Shown: piece by piece, positions 56,616 through 64,000 of the stretch
Layout of the letters: each line of letters opens with the position of its first letter
How positions within the stretch are numbered: position 1 is the first letter of the stretch
Origin: Mycolicibacterium lacusdiani
GTDB taxonomy: Bacteria > Actinomycetota > Actinomycetes > Mycobacteriales > Mycobacteriaceae
DNA length: 64,000 nt
Direction of reading: 5' to 3'
Assembly (NCBI RefSeq): GCF_021916785.1
Contig: NZ_JAKCFC010000009.1
Span: forward strand, 1-64,000
Position numbers and translations under genes: made by a program
The notes under the pieces: generated by a model
What the model was told of the DNA's origin: nothing
The model's input: only the letters and a program-made list of their open reading frames with translations
Databases searched by the model: none

Positions 56616-57435
56616 GCAGGCACCCTATCGACGTGTTGCAATTGTCCCCGTGTCCGAGGCCGACGCTGCGACAGAGCTCACAGAGCTGGGGCCCGTGGGC
56701 GCCTCGTTCGACACCGACGACGACGAGCGCCTCGCGGCGTTCTACGCGTACCCGGACGGCCTCGAGCGCTGCTACGTCCGCGCCAACATGCTGGCCAGCC
56801 TCGACGGCGCCGCGACCGACGACGGCACCTCCGGCGGCCTCGCGGGGTCCGGCGACCGCGCCATCTTCAACCGCATGCGCCGCGAGGCCGACGTCATCCT
56901 CGTCGGGGCGTCGACCGTGCGCATCGAGAATTACTCGGGCGCCCAGATGTCGGCCCTGGCCCGCCAGGAGCGTCAATCGCGCGGACAGAGCGAGGTGCCG
57001 CCGATCGCCGTGGTCACCCACCACGCCGACCTCGAACACGACGCCAAGCTGTTCACCCGCTCCGAGGTGCCGCCGCTGATCCTGACCTGCACAGAGACCG
57101 TCGCCGAGGCAGCACACCGGTTCGGCGACGCCGCAGACGTGGTCGACGCGTCCGGCGGTCATGGCGACCGCGTCGACCCCGCCCGCGCGCTGGAGATCCT
57201 CGCAAGCCGCGGGCTGCGCAGGGTGCTCACCGAGGGCGGGCCGTCGCTGCTGAGCCTGTTCATCGAACTCGACCTGCTCGACGAGCTCTGCGTGACGATC
57301 GCGCCGATCCTGGTCGGCGGCAACGCCCGCCGCATCGCCACCGGCTCCGGCGAGGCCCACACGCGCATGCGTCGCAGCCACCTGCTCACCGACGCCGAGG
57401 GCTACCTGTACTCCCGCTACGTCAAGGCCGTCTGA
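56614..57435 (+). CDS. RibD-C-like pyrimidine reductase (Rv2671-type)
   Basis: A 273-residue reductase of the RibD C-terminal fold. Features are YVRANMLASLDGAATDDGTS, ADVILVGASTVRIENY and the phosphate/NADPH part RRVLTEGGPSLLSLFIELDL. The deaminase domain of full RibD is absent. The M. tuberculosis homolog has been linked to dihydrofolate-reductase-like activity. Its ATG overlaps the zapE start by 2 bases on the opposite strand, a tight divergent pair. Confidence 0.88.
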   Translation: MQAPYRRVAIVPVSEADAATELTELGPVGASFDTDDDERLAAFYAYPDGLERCYVRANMLASLDGAATDDGTSGGLAGSGDRAIFNRMRREADVILVGASTVRIENYSGAQMSALARQERQSRGQSEVPPIAVVTHHADLEHDAKLFTRSEVPPLILTCTETVAEAAHRFGDAADVVDASGGHGDRVDPARALEILASRGLRRVLTEGGPSLLSLFIELDLLDELCVTIAPILVGGNARRIATGSGEAHTRMRRSHLLTDAEGYLYSRYVKAV

Positions 57436-57490
57436 CCGACGCGTGATCGGGCGGGCGGGAGTGACACCGGCGATCGCTACTGTGGTCAGC

Positions 57491-59059
57491 ATGCGTCGGC
57501 GTCGTCAGCTGTTCCGGGCCATGTGCCTCGCGACCGTCACGTCGGCCGTGCTGGCCGGTTGCGCGCCCATCCTCGCCGCCAATCCCCGCTACGCGACCGA
57601 CTCGGGCGCCCGCCCCCAGGGCGAGCCGCAGTCGACGCAGGCGCCGACCGGCCCGCCGCCCGTCGAGGCGCCCAAGAACGAGCTGTCGTGGCGGGACTGC
57701 ACCAGCAGACTGTTCGGTGCGGCCGCGGTTCCGGCGCCGGCAGGCGTCAGCCTGGAGTGCGCCGAGTACGACGCCGACCTCGACTCGATCAACGGCGCCA
57801 CGGGCACGGTGAGCATCGGCGTCGTGCAGGCCAAGTCCGTCGCCACCCCGTCGGACGCAGGTCCGCTGGTGATGACCACCGGTACCGACGTGGCCTCCTC
57901 GGTGGGGCTGCCGATCTGGCTGTCGCGCAACGGGACCGACGTGCTCAAGACCAACCCGATCGTCGCGGTCGACCGGCGCGGCCTCGGCACGTCGGGCGAA
58001 CTCGACTGCCGTGACCTCTACGACCGCCAGGAGATGATCGACCAGGCGCAGTTCGAGGGCGGCAACGATCCCGTCGCCAACCTCGGTGCCATCGTGCAGA
58101 CCGCCACGACGAGCTGCACGGACACGATCGCGCCCGGCGACTCGGCGTATGACAACTCCCACGCCGCCGAGGACATCGAGCGTCTGCGCAGCACCTGGGA
58201 CGTGCCGTCGCTGGCGCTGCTCGGCATCGGCAACGGCGCCCAGATCGCGCTGGCCTACGCAGGCTCCCATCCCAACAAGGTGTCGCGGCTCATCCTCGAT
58301 TCGCCGCTGCCGCTGGGCATCGGCGCCGAGGCCGCGGCCGAACAGAAGATCCAGGGCCAGCAGGCAGCGCTCGACGCCTTCGCCGCCCAGTGCACCGCCG
58401 CTGCGTGCCCGCTCGGTCCCGACCCCAAGGCCGCCATCGACTCGATGCTGGCCGACGCCCGCGAGGGCAGCGGGCCCGCAGGCGCCTCGGCGTCCGCGCT
58501 CACCGATGCGATCACCACGGCGCTGGCGTTCCCCACCGGCGACCGGGTGGGCACGACCAATGCGCTCGCGGGCACACTCGCGGCCGCGCGATCGGGCGAT
58601 ACGGCGGGGCTCACCGCGCTGCTCTCCGACGCGGAATCGTTGCGCAACACCGACGGCCAGTTCGTCAACTCCTGCAGCGACGCGTTGAACCGGCCGACCC
58701 CCGACCGGGTGCGTGAACTCGTCGTGGCATGGGCGCGGCTCTACCCGCAGTTCGGCCGGGTCGGCGCGCTGAACCTCGTCGACTGCCTCAACTGGCCAAG
58801 CGGCACGCCGCCGGAGGAACCGAAGGGGCTGGGCGTCCCGGTCCTGCTCCTCGGCGTGCAGAACGACCCGATCGTGGGCAACGAGGGCGTGGCCGCGGTC
58901 GCGGCCACGGTGATCAACGCCGGTGCCCCCAACCGGCGCGTGATCTGGCAGGGCATCGGCCACGGGGCGTCGATGAACTCGCCCTGTGCGCTCGCGCCGG
59001 TGCTGTCGTACCTGTCCAGCGGCAAGCTGCCGGGGACCGACACGTACTGCCCCGCCTGA
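57491..59059 (+). CDS. secreted alpha/beta-hydrolase lipoprotein lacking nucleophile serine (Rv2672-type)
   Basis: A 522-residue exported protein with a lipobox: RRRRQLFRAMCLATVTSAVL followed by AGC. The body is a tripeptidyl-aminopeptidase-like alpha/beta hydrolase (AVDRRGLGTSGELDCRD, SRLILDSPLP) with a TAP C-terminal domain (GVPVLLLGVQNDPIVG, WQGIGHGAS). The nucleophile elbow reads GIGNG, with Gly near 247 where Ser is expected, so peptidase activity is doubtful. It equals Rv2672, annotated as a possible secreted protease. ATG 57491 gives the proper signal peptide. Confidence 0.85.
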   Translation: MRRRRQLFRAMCLATVTSAVLAGCAPILAANPRYATDSGARPQGEPQSTQAPTGPPPVEAPKNELSWRDCTSRLFGAAAVPAPAGVSLECAEYDADLDSINGATGTVSIGVVQAKSVATPSDAGPLVMTTGTDVASSVGLPIWLSRNGTDVLKTNPIVAVDRRGLGTSGELDCRDLYDRQEMIDQAQFEGGNDPVANLGAIVQTATTSCTDTIAPGDSAYDNSHAAEDIERLRSTWDVPSLALLGIGNGAQIALAYAGSHPNKVSRLILDSPLPLGIGAEAAAEQKIQGQQAALDAFAAQCTAAACPLGPDPKAAIDSMLADAREGSGPAGASASALTDAITTALAFPTGDRVGTTNALAGTLAAARSGDTAGLTALLSDAESLRNTDGQFVNSCSDALNRPTPDRVRELVVAWARLYPQFGRVGALNLVDCLNWPSGTPPEEPKGLGVPVLLLGVQNDPIVGNEGVAAVAATVINAGAPNRRVIWQGIGHGASMNSPCALAPVLSYLSSGKLPGTDTYCPA

Positions 59060-59105
59060 CCGAGGCCTCCGTAGAGCGGCCGGAATCCCGTTGTAGGGTG
59101 CGCTG

Positions 59106-60377
59106 GTGGCGGTAGCTGACTCCTTGTTGCGTGCGTTCCGGCCCCGTGAATCCGCTCCGACTGTCGCGACGGTGTTGCGGTCGGTCCTCTGGCCGCTGGC
59201 CATCCTCTCGGTCATTCACCGCACCTACGTCCTGGCGACCAACGGCTACATCACCGACGACTTCGGGCCCGTCTACCGGGCCGTCGTCAACTTCAAGATG
59301 GGCTGGGACATCTACAACGAGCGCTTCGAGTACGTAGACCCGCACTACCTGTACCCACCCGGCGGCACGCTGCTGCTGGCGCCGTTCGGCTACCTGCCGG
59401 TCGACGCGTCGCGCTACTGGTTCATCACCTTCAACACCCTCGCCATCCTCCTGGCCGCCTACTTCCTGCTGCGGCTGTTCAAGTTCACGATGGCGTCGGT
59501 GGCCGCGCCCGCCCTGGTGCTCGCCATGTTCTGCACCGAATCGGTCACCAACACGCTGGTGTTCACCAACATCAACGGCTGCATGCTGCTGGCAGAGGTG
59601 CTGTTCTTCCGGTGGCTGCTCGACGGCAAGCGAAACCACGAATGGCTGGCCGGTGTCGCGATCGGTTTGACGCTCGTGGTCAAGCCGTCGCTGGCACCGC
59701 TGCTGCTGCTCCCGGTGCTCAACCGGCAGTGGCGCCCCCTGGTGACGGCGTTCGGCGTGCCGCTGGTGTTCAACGCGGCGGCCTGGCCGCTGGTGTCCGA
59801 CCCGATGAACTTCATCACCCGCACGGTCCCCTACATCTTCTCGACCCGCGACTACTTCAACAGCTCGATTCAGGGCCACGGCGTGTACTACGGTCTGCCC
59901 GACCTGATGATCCTGGTGTTGCGCATCGCGTTCGGGCTGCTCGCCGTGGCTACCCTGTGGCTGCTGTACCGCTACTACCGCGAGCGCGACCCGCTGTTCT
60001 GGATGCTCACCTCCTCCGGCGTACTGCTGATCACCTCGTTCCTGGTGCTCTCGCTCGGCCAGGGCTACTACTCGATGATGCTGTTCCCGTTCCTGATGAC
60101 GGTGGTGCTGCCGAACTCGGCGATCCGCAGCTGGCCTGCGTGGCTGGCGATCTACGGGTTCATGACCATGGACCGGTGGTTGCTCGGGCACTGGCCGTCG
60201 ACGGGCCGGTTCCTGGAGTACTCGAAGATCACCTACGGCTGGTCGCTGATGCTCATCGTGGTGTTCTGCTCGCTGTACTTCCGGTACCTCGACGCCAAGG
60301 CCGACGGGCGCCTGGCCGACGGCATCGACAGGCCGTGGATGAAGCGCATCGACTCCGACCGCGTCGTCCGGGTCTAG
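59106..60377 (+). CDS. aftC: alpha-(1->3)-arabinofuranosyltransferase AftC
   Basis: A 423-residue GT-C membrane enzyme that introduces alpha-1,3 branches in arabinogalactan and lipoarabinomannan, using decaprenyl-phosphoryl-arabinose. The acidic motif TNGYITDDFGPVYRA is kept, as are DPHYLYPPGGTLL and FTNINGC. About ten hydrophobic segments are visible. GTG 59106 is the start. By recall it is closely similar to Rv2673. Confidence 0.92.
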   Translation: MAVADSLLRAFRPRESAPTVATVLRSVLWPLAILSVIHRTYVLATNGYITDDFGPVYRAVVNFKMGWDIYNERFEYVDPHYLYPPGGTLLLAPFGYLPVDASRYWFITFNTLAILLAAYFLLRLFKFTMASVAAPALVLAMFCTESVTNTLVFTNINGCMLLAEVLFFRWLLDGKRNHEWLAGVAIGLTLVVKPSLAPLLLLPVLNRQWRPLVTAFGVPLVFNAAAWPLVSDPMNFITRTVPYIFSTRDYFNSSIQGHGVYYGLPDLMILVLRIAFGLLAVATLWLLYRYYRERDPLFWMLTSSGVLLITSFLVLSLGQGYYSMMLFPFLMTVVLPNSAIRSWPAWLAIYGFMTMDRWLLGHWPSTGRFLEYSKITYGWSLMLIVVFCSLYFRYLDAKADGRLADGIDRPWMKRIDSDRVVRV

Positions 60378-60468
60378 GAGGTACGCGGCGCCCCGGGAAT
60401 GACGTCCGCGCTGCTCGCGTTGCGAATCACGACCGCTGAGTATTTCGGACCATACCCAGGAGCAATCG

Positions 60469-61494
60469 ATGTCGACATACCGCGCCTTTCAGGTAACCGG
60501 CCAACGCCAGTTCGAACTCGTCGAGCGTGAAGTCGTAACGCCCGAACCGGGGCACGTGCGCGTCCGCGTACTCGCCTGCGGGGTGTGCCACAGCGATTTC
60601 CTTGGCGTGGAGGGACAGCGCGCCGACCCCCGCCGCCCGGTCGTGCCCGGCCACGAAATCGTCGGTGTGGTCGACGAAGTCGGTCAGGACGTCTCCGCCT
60701 GGAAGGCGGGTGACCGCGTCGGACTCGGCTTCCTCGGCGGCCACTGCGGCCAGTGCGTGCAGTGCCGGCGCGGCGACTTCGTCAACTGCCTCGACCAGCC
60801 GCAGCCGGGGACCGACTCCGACGGCGGATACGCCGAGATGGTGCACGCCAGGGCCAGCGGCCTGGTCCGCGTGCCCGAATCACTGAGCCCGATCGAGGCG
60901 GCCCCGCTGCTGTGTGCAGGCGTCACCACGTTCAACGCGCTGCGCCACGCCGACGCGCCCCCGGGCGCGCTGGTCGCCATCCAAGGCATCGGCGGGCTCG
61001 GCCACATCGGTATCCAGCAGGCCAAGCAACTCGGATACCGCACCGTCGCGATCGCTCGAGGCGACGATAAGGCCGCCTTGGCCGCGTCGCTGGGCGCCGA
61101 TGACTACGTCGACAGCGCGTCGATCGATGCGGGTGTCGCACTTCGGGATTTGGGTGGCGCCGCGGTGATCATCGCCACCGCGGCCAGCGGAGCGTCGATG
61201 TCCCCACTGGTGGCCGGACTGGCCCCGCGTGGCCGGCTCGTGGTCGTGGGCGCAGCGCCCGACCCGATCACCGTGCAAACCCCCGACCTGATCTTCGGTG
61301 GCCGCTCCATCGTCGGCAGCTTGACCGGGACGCCCGTGGAGAACGAGGACAACCTCGCCTTCAGCGTCGCTCGTGGCATCCGCCCCATGACCGAGGTCAT
61401 GCCACTGACGGAGGCACCGCGTGCCTACGAACGAATGATGTCGGGCGCAGCACGGTTTCGGGTCGTGCTCGATGTCGCTAGCGTGGAAGCATGA
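60469..61494 (+). CDS. zinc-dependent alcohol dehydrogenase
   Basis: A 341-residue medium-chain dehydrogenase. The catalytic zinc site is in CGVCHSDFLG and PGHEIVG. The structural zinc cysteines are HCGQCVQCRRGDFVNC. The cofactor site is IQGIGGLGHIGIQQAKQLG. It is AdhP-like; the substrate is unknown. Its stop overlaps the msrB ATG by 4 bases, so it has joined the msrB transcript. In M. tuberculosis no such gene lies between aftC and msrB. Confidence 0.9.
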   Translation: MSTYRAFQVTGQRQFELVEREVVTPEPGHVRVRVLACGVCHSDFLGVEGQRADPRRPVVPGHEIVGVVDEVGQDVSAWKAGDRVGLGFLGGHCGQCVQCRRGDFVNCLDQPQPGTDSDGGYAEMVHARASGLVRVPESLSPIEAAPLLCAGVTTFNALRHADAPPGALVAIQGIGGLGHIGIQQAKQLGYRTVAIARGDDKAALAASLGADDYVDSASIDAGVALRDLGGAAVIIATAASGASMSPLVAGLAPRGRLVVVGAAPDPITVQTPDLIFGGRSIVGSLTGTPVENEDNLAFSVARGIRPMTEVMPLTEAPRAYERMMSGAARFRVVLDVASVEA

Positions 61495-61901
61495 CGACTC
61501 CTCGAGTGCAGCTCACCGACGACGAGTGGCGCACGAAACTGAACCCTGCCGAGTTCGCGGTGCTGCGCGAGGCGGCCACCGAGCGCCCGTTCACCGGCGA
61601 GTACACCGACACCAAGACCGACGGCGTGTACCAGTGCCGTGCATGCGGCGCCGAACTGTTCCGCAGCACCGAGAAATTCGAATCCCATTGCGGCTGGCCG
61701 TCGTTCTTCGACCCGGCGGACTCCGATGCCGTGATCCTCAAGACCGACGACACCCTGGGCATGCGCCGCGTCGAGGTGATCTGCGCGAACTGCCACAGCC
61801 ACCTGGGGCACGTCTTCGAGGGCGAGGGCTACCCGACGCCCACCGATCAGCGGTACTGCATCAACTCGATTTCGCTGAAACTGGTCCCGGCCGAGGGCTG
61901 A
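61491..61901 (+). CDS. msrB: peptide-methionine (R)-S-oxide reductase
   Basis: A 136-residue MsrB that repairs methionine-R-sulfoxide in proteins. Zinc-binding pairs are CRACGAELF and CANCHSHLGHVF. The catalytic cysteine is in QRYCINSISL. The length is normal. It is coupled to the alcohol dehydrogenase gene. It equals Rv2674. Confidence 0.95.
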   Translation: MTTPRVQLTDDEWRTKLNPAEFAVLREAATERPFTGEYTDTKTDGVYQCRACGAELFRSTEKFESHCGWPSFFDPADSDAVILKTDDTLGMRRVEVICANCHSHLGHVFEGEGYPTPTDQRYCINSISLKLVPAEG

Positions 61902-61906
61902 GCTTG

Positions 61907-61970
61907 CGCCGAACTGGAGCGTCACGTCGCTGCGCGCGTGCTCGCAACGACGTGACTCTCCAGTTCGGCG
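61907..61970. terminator. long inverted repeat between convergent msrB and hemQ
   Basis: Arms 61907-61929 and 61948-61970 (23 bp each) pair with one mismatch around an 18-base loop. The position, directly after the msrB stop and just before the hemQ stop, suits a bidirectional terminator. Confidence 0.8.
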
Positions 61971-61979
61971 GAGAAGGGG

Positions 61980-62672
61980 TTAGGGCAGGCGGGCGATGAG
62001 GTCTTCGGCGGACACGCGCGGCCCGGTGAAGAACGGCGTCTCCTCGCGGACGTGGCGACGGGCGTCGGTGTAGCGCAGCTTCCACATCAGCTCGACGATG
62101 CGACCGAGGTCGGGGCCCTCGAACGCGAGGATCCACTCGTAATCGCCCAGCGCGAACGCCGGCACCGTGTTGGCGCGCACGTCGGGGTACTCGCGGCCGG
62201 CCATGCCGTGCTCGACGAGCATCTTGCGGCGCTCGTCGTCGGGCAGCAGGTACCACTCCAGCGAGCGGACGAACGGGTACACGCAGATGTAGTCGCCAGG
62301 GTCCTCACCCGCGATGAACGCGGGCACGTGGCTCTTGTTGAACTCGGCGGGCCGGTGCAGCGCCACCACGCTCCACACCGGGTCACTGGCCAGCCCCAGC
62401 GTCGTGCGGCGGAACGCACGGTAGGTCGCCTGCAGATCCTCGACGCGCTCGGCGTGCGTCCACATCATGAAGTCGGCGTCGGCGCGGAAACCCGCGACGT
62501 CGTACAGGCCTCGGACGACGACGCCGCCCTCTTCCTGCTGCTTGAGGAACGTCGCGGTCTCGTCGACGAGCGACGACCGCTCCTCCCCCAGCGCTTCGGG
62601 CTGCACCGCGAAGACCGAAAGCATCATGTACCGGGTCATCGAGTTGAGCGCGTCGTAATCGAGCTTGGCCAT
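61980..62672 (-). CDS. hemQ: coproheme decarboxylase HemQ
   Basis: A 230-residue chlorite-dismutase-fold protein that makes heme b from coproheme III by two oxidative decarboxylations. MTRYMMLSVFAVQ, VRGLYDVAGFRADADFMMWT, the probable heme-ligand histidine in FNKSHVPAF and FVRSLEWYLLPDDERR are family features. The start MAKLDYDALN is used. It follows hemY by 5 bases and equals Rv2676c. Confidence 0.92.
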   Translation of the reverse strand: MAKLDYDALNSMTRYMMLSVFAVQPEALGEERSSLVDETATFLKQQEEGGVVVRGLYDVAGFRADADFMMWTHAERVEDLQATYRAFRRTTLGLASDPVWSVVALHRPAEFNKSHVPAFIAGEDPGDYICVYPFVRSLEWYLLPDDERRKMLVEHGMAGREYPDVRANTVPAFALGDYEWILAFEGPDLGRIVELMWKLRYTDARRHVREETPFFTGPRVSAEDLIARLP

Positions 62673-62677
62673 ACGAC

Positions 62678-64000
62678 CTATCGTGCCACGCGCGACGTCG
62701 TCAAACGCGCGGCCGCCCTGGTGCCGGACGCCACACACGCCGGTACGCCGATGCCGTCGAGATAGCCGCCCGCGACCGCCAGCGTCGGCGGCAGACCCGC
62801 CCGCAATTCGGCGATCAGGTCGGCGTGGCCCGGCCCGTACTGCGGCATCGCGTCGATCCAGCGCTGCACGAAGCAGTCGACGGGATCCTGCCGGATGCCG
62901 AACAGGTCGGCGAGGTCGTCGGCCGCCCAGGACAGCAGCTCCTCGTCACCGGCATTGCGGGCCAGGTCGTCGCCAAAACGCCCGTACGACAGCCGCAGCA
63001 GTTCGGCGTTGCCACGCCTACCCCACTTGCGCGACGTCAGCGTCACGGCCTTGGCGTGCAACCGCTCCCCGCTGGCCACCAGCACGCCGGACTGGTCAGG
63101 CAACGGGGTGCCTCCCGGCAGTGCGAGGACGACCAGCGCATTGGACGCGACGCGGATGCGCTTGGCCGCCGCCGCCGTCGCGGGCGCCACCTGCTCGACG
63201 AGACGCGGCAGCCTGGGCGCGGGCACCGCGAGCACGACGGCGTCGGCGTGGCAGTGCGCTCCGTCGTCGTCGAGCACGCTCCACGCGTCGCCGGACCGTT
63301 CGATTCGTTGCACGCCGACGTGCGCCCAGCGGAACCCGGCCCGCCGCGCCAACTCGTCGACCAGCACCTGGTAGCCGCCGTCGATCGCGCCGAACACCGA
63401 GCCGCCGGTCGGCGTGGGCAGTGACCGGCGGACCGCCTCGGACAGGCTCGGCGCGCCGCGGTCCAGAGCCGCGGCCAGCGGCGGCACCGCCGAGCGCAGA
63501 CCGATCGTGGCCGCGGACCCGGAGTACACCCCGCCGAGCAGCGGATCGACCGACCGCGCGACGACCTGCTGACCGAACCGGTCACCGACGAGTGCGCCGA
63601 CCGACGGGTCCGCGCCGGGCCGCCACGGCAGCGGCCGCCTCGGTTCGTCGGCGATCCAGGCGAGGGTGGCGTCGTCGACCAGCCCGGCCATCGACGCGGC
63701 GTCGGCCGGAATGCCCTGCAGCGTGCCCTGCGGCATCGGGTTCAGCCTGCCGCCGGCGTAGATCAACGGCCGGACGCCGGTCGTGCCCACCTGTCGCGAC
63801 GCGAGACCCAACTCGGCCAGTAGCGCCGGCACCTCCGGCCTGCGGGCGATGAACGCCTCGGCGCCGACGTCCACGGCCTGGCCGCCGATGCGCTCGGTGC
63901 GCAGCACACCGCCGAGGCGATCGGCCGGGTCGAACAGCGTGATCGACGCGTCCGGGCCCGCCGTCACGCGCAGCCGGTACGCCGCCACCAGCCCGGAGAT
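62678..64000 (-). CDS. hemY: coproporphyrinogen III oxidase / protoporphyrinogen oxidase (HemY), 5' end beyond window
   Basis: A FAD-dependent oxidase, with at least 440 residues visible. The N-terminus is cut: the frame enters as ISGLVAAYRLR, the second half of the FAD motif. DRLGGVLRTERIGGQAVDVG, FGAIDGGYQVLVDELARRAG and the FAD-binding end VAGGYLDGIGVPACVASGTR are present. In actinobacteria it oxidises coproporphyrinogen III and acts with HemQ, its downstream partner. It equals Rv2677c. Up to about 15 residues are missing. Confidence 0.9.
   Translation of the reverse strand: MSGLVAAYRLRVTAGPDASITLFDPADRLGGVLRTERIGGQAVDVGAEAFIARRPEVPALLAELGLASRQVGTTGVRPLIYAGGRLNPMPQGTLQGIPADAASMAGLVDDATLAWIADEPRRPLPWRPGADPSVGALVGDRFGQQVVARSVDPLLGGVYSGSAATIGLRSAVPPLAAALDRGAPSLSEAVRRSLPTPTGGSVFGAIDGGYQVLVDELARRAGFRWAHVGVQRIERSGDAWSVLDDDGAHCHADAVVLAVPAPRLPRLVEQVAPATAAAAKRIRVASNALVVLALPGGTPLPDQSGVLVASGERLHAKAVTLTSRKWGRRGNAELLRLSYGRFGDDLARNAGDEELLSWAADDLADLFGIRQDPVDCFVQRWIDAMPQYGPGHADLIAELRAGLPPTLAVAGGYLDGIGVPACVASGTRAAARLTTSRVAR

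Noticed and set aside
57422..60191. Two long antisense frames (597 and 425 residues)
   Set aside because: They lie opposite the secreted hydrolase and aftC, are rich in Arg, Gly and His, and have no domain.

Overview
The window is high-GC actinobacterial DNA, and the gene content points to a fast-growing environmental mycobacterium (Mycolicibacterium-like). The right-hand 11 kb keeps the gene order of the M. tuberculosis Rv2667-Rv2677c block (clpC2, an MPT63-like protein, GNAT, zapE, ribD-like, a secreted hydrolase, aftC, msrB, hemQ, hemY). Other genes with recognisable mycobacterial relatives are a Pks16-type acyl-AMP ligase, desA3, otsB1 and WS/DGAT enzymes. Names rest on motif and family recognition by eye; no database search was possible.

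Layout. 1-3.9 kb: a transposase tail, a lactonase-like/esterase gene pair divergent from an XRE regulator, then two decayed genes (a truncated WhiB and a VOC pseudogene). 3.9-15.3 kb: single metabolic genes (F420 oxidoreductase, Pks16-like ligase, three GAF-ANTAR regulators, DesA3-type desaturase, Mn catalase, P450, D-amino-acid oxidase-like, PhyH-like dioxygenase). 15.4-21 kb: a three-gene condensin operon of the Wadjet/MksBEF type (jetA-jetB-jetC) with no jetD nuclease gene beside it. 21-47.6 kb: a large hypoxia or dormancy-type island. It holds a WS/DGAT gene and a second GAPDH; a plus-strand operon ppsA-otsB1-NAD(P)H:ferredoxin-type oxidoreductase-nifJ-DHOD-like, every junction overlapping by 1-4 bases; a convergent minus-strand operon prpE-WS/DGAT-hoxF-hoxU-hoxY-hoxH-protease for a NAD-reducing [NiFe] hydrogenase; and a ketosynthase-like gene pair with a tandem universal stress protein. 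47.6-52.4 kb: four tRNA genes, CsbD and Asp23 stress genes, and about 2 kb of sparse DNA with small hypothetical genes. 52.5-64 kb: the conserved clpC2-to-hemY block, with an alcohol dehydrogenase gene between aftC and msrB.

How the genes may work together (inference). The island joins pyruvate oxidation to acetyl-CoA (NifJ), transfer of low-potential electrons to and from NAD(P), H2/NAD(H) exchange (Hox), PEP synthesis, acyl-CoA activation and storage lipid synthesis (WS/DGAT). This would suit redox balance when respiration is limited. A DosR-like sequence lies in the divergent gap/ppsA promoter region.

Most notable observations: the jetABC operon without jetD; hydrogenase genes coupled to prpE and WS/DGAT in one operon; a HoxF whose NuoE-like domain lacks three of its four cluster cysteines; a paired ketosynthase in which the second partner keeps only the cysteine; and two identical-arm palindromes over the predicted leaderless clpC2 promoter.
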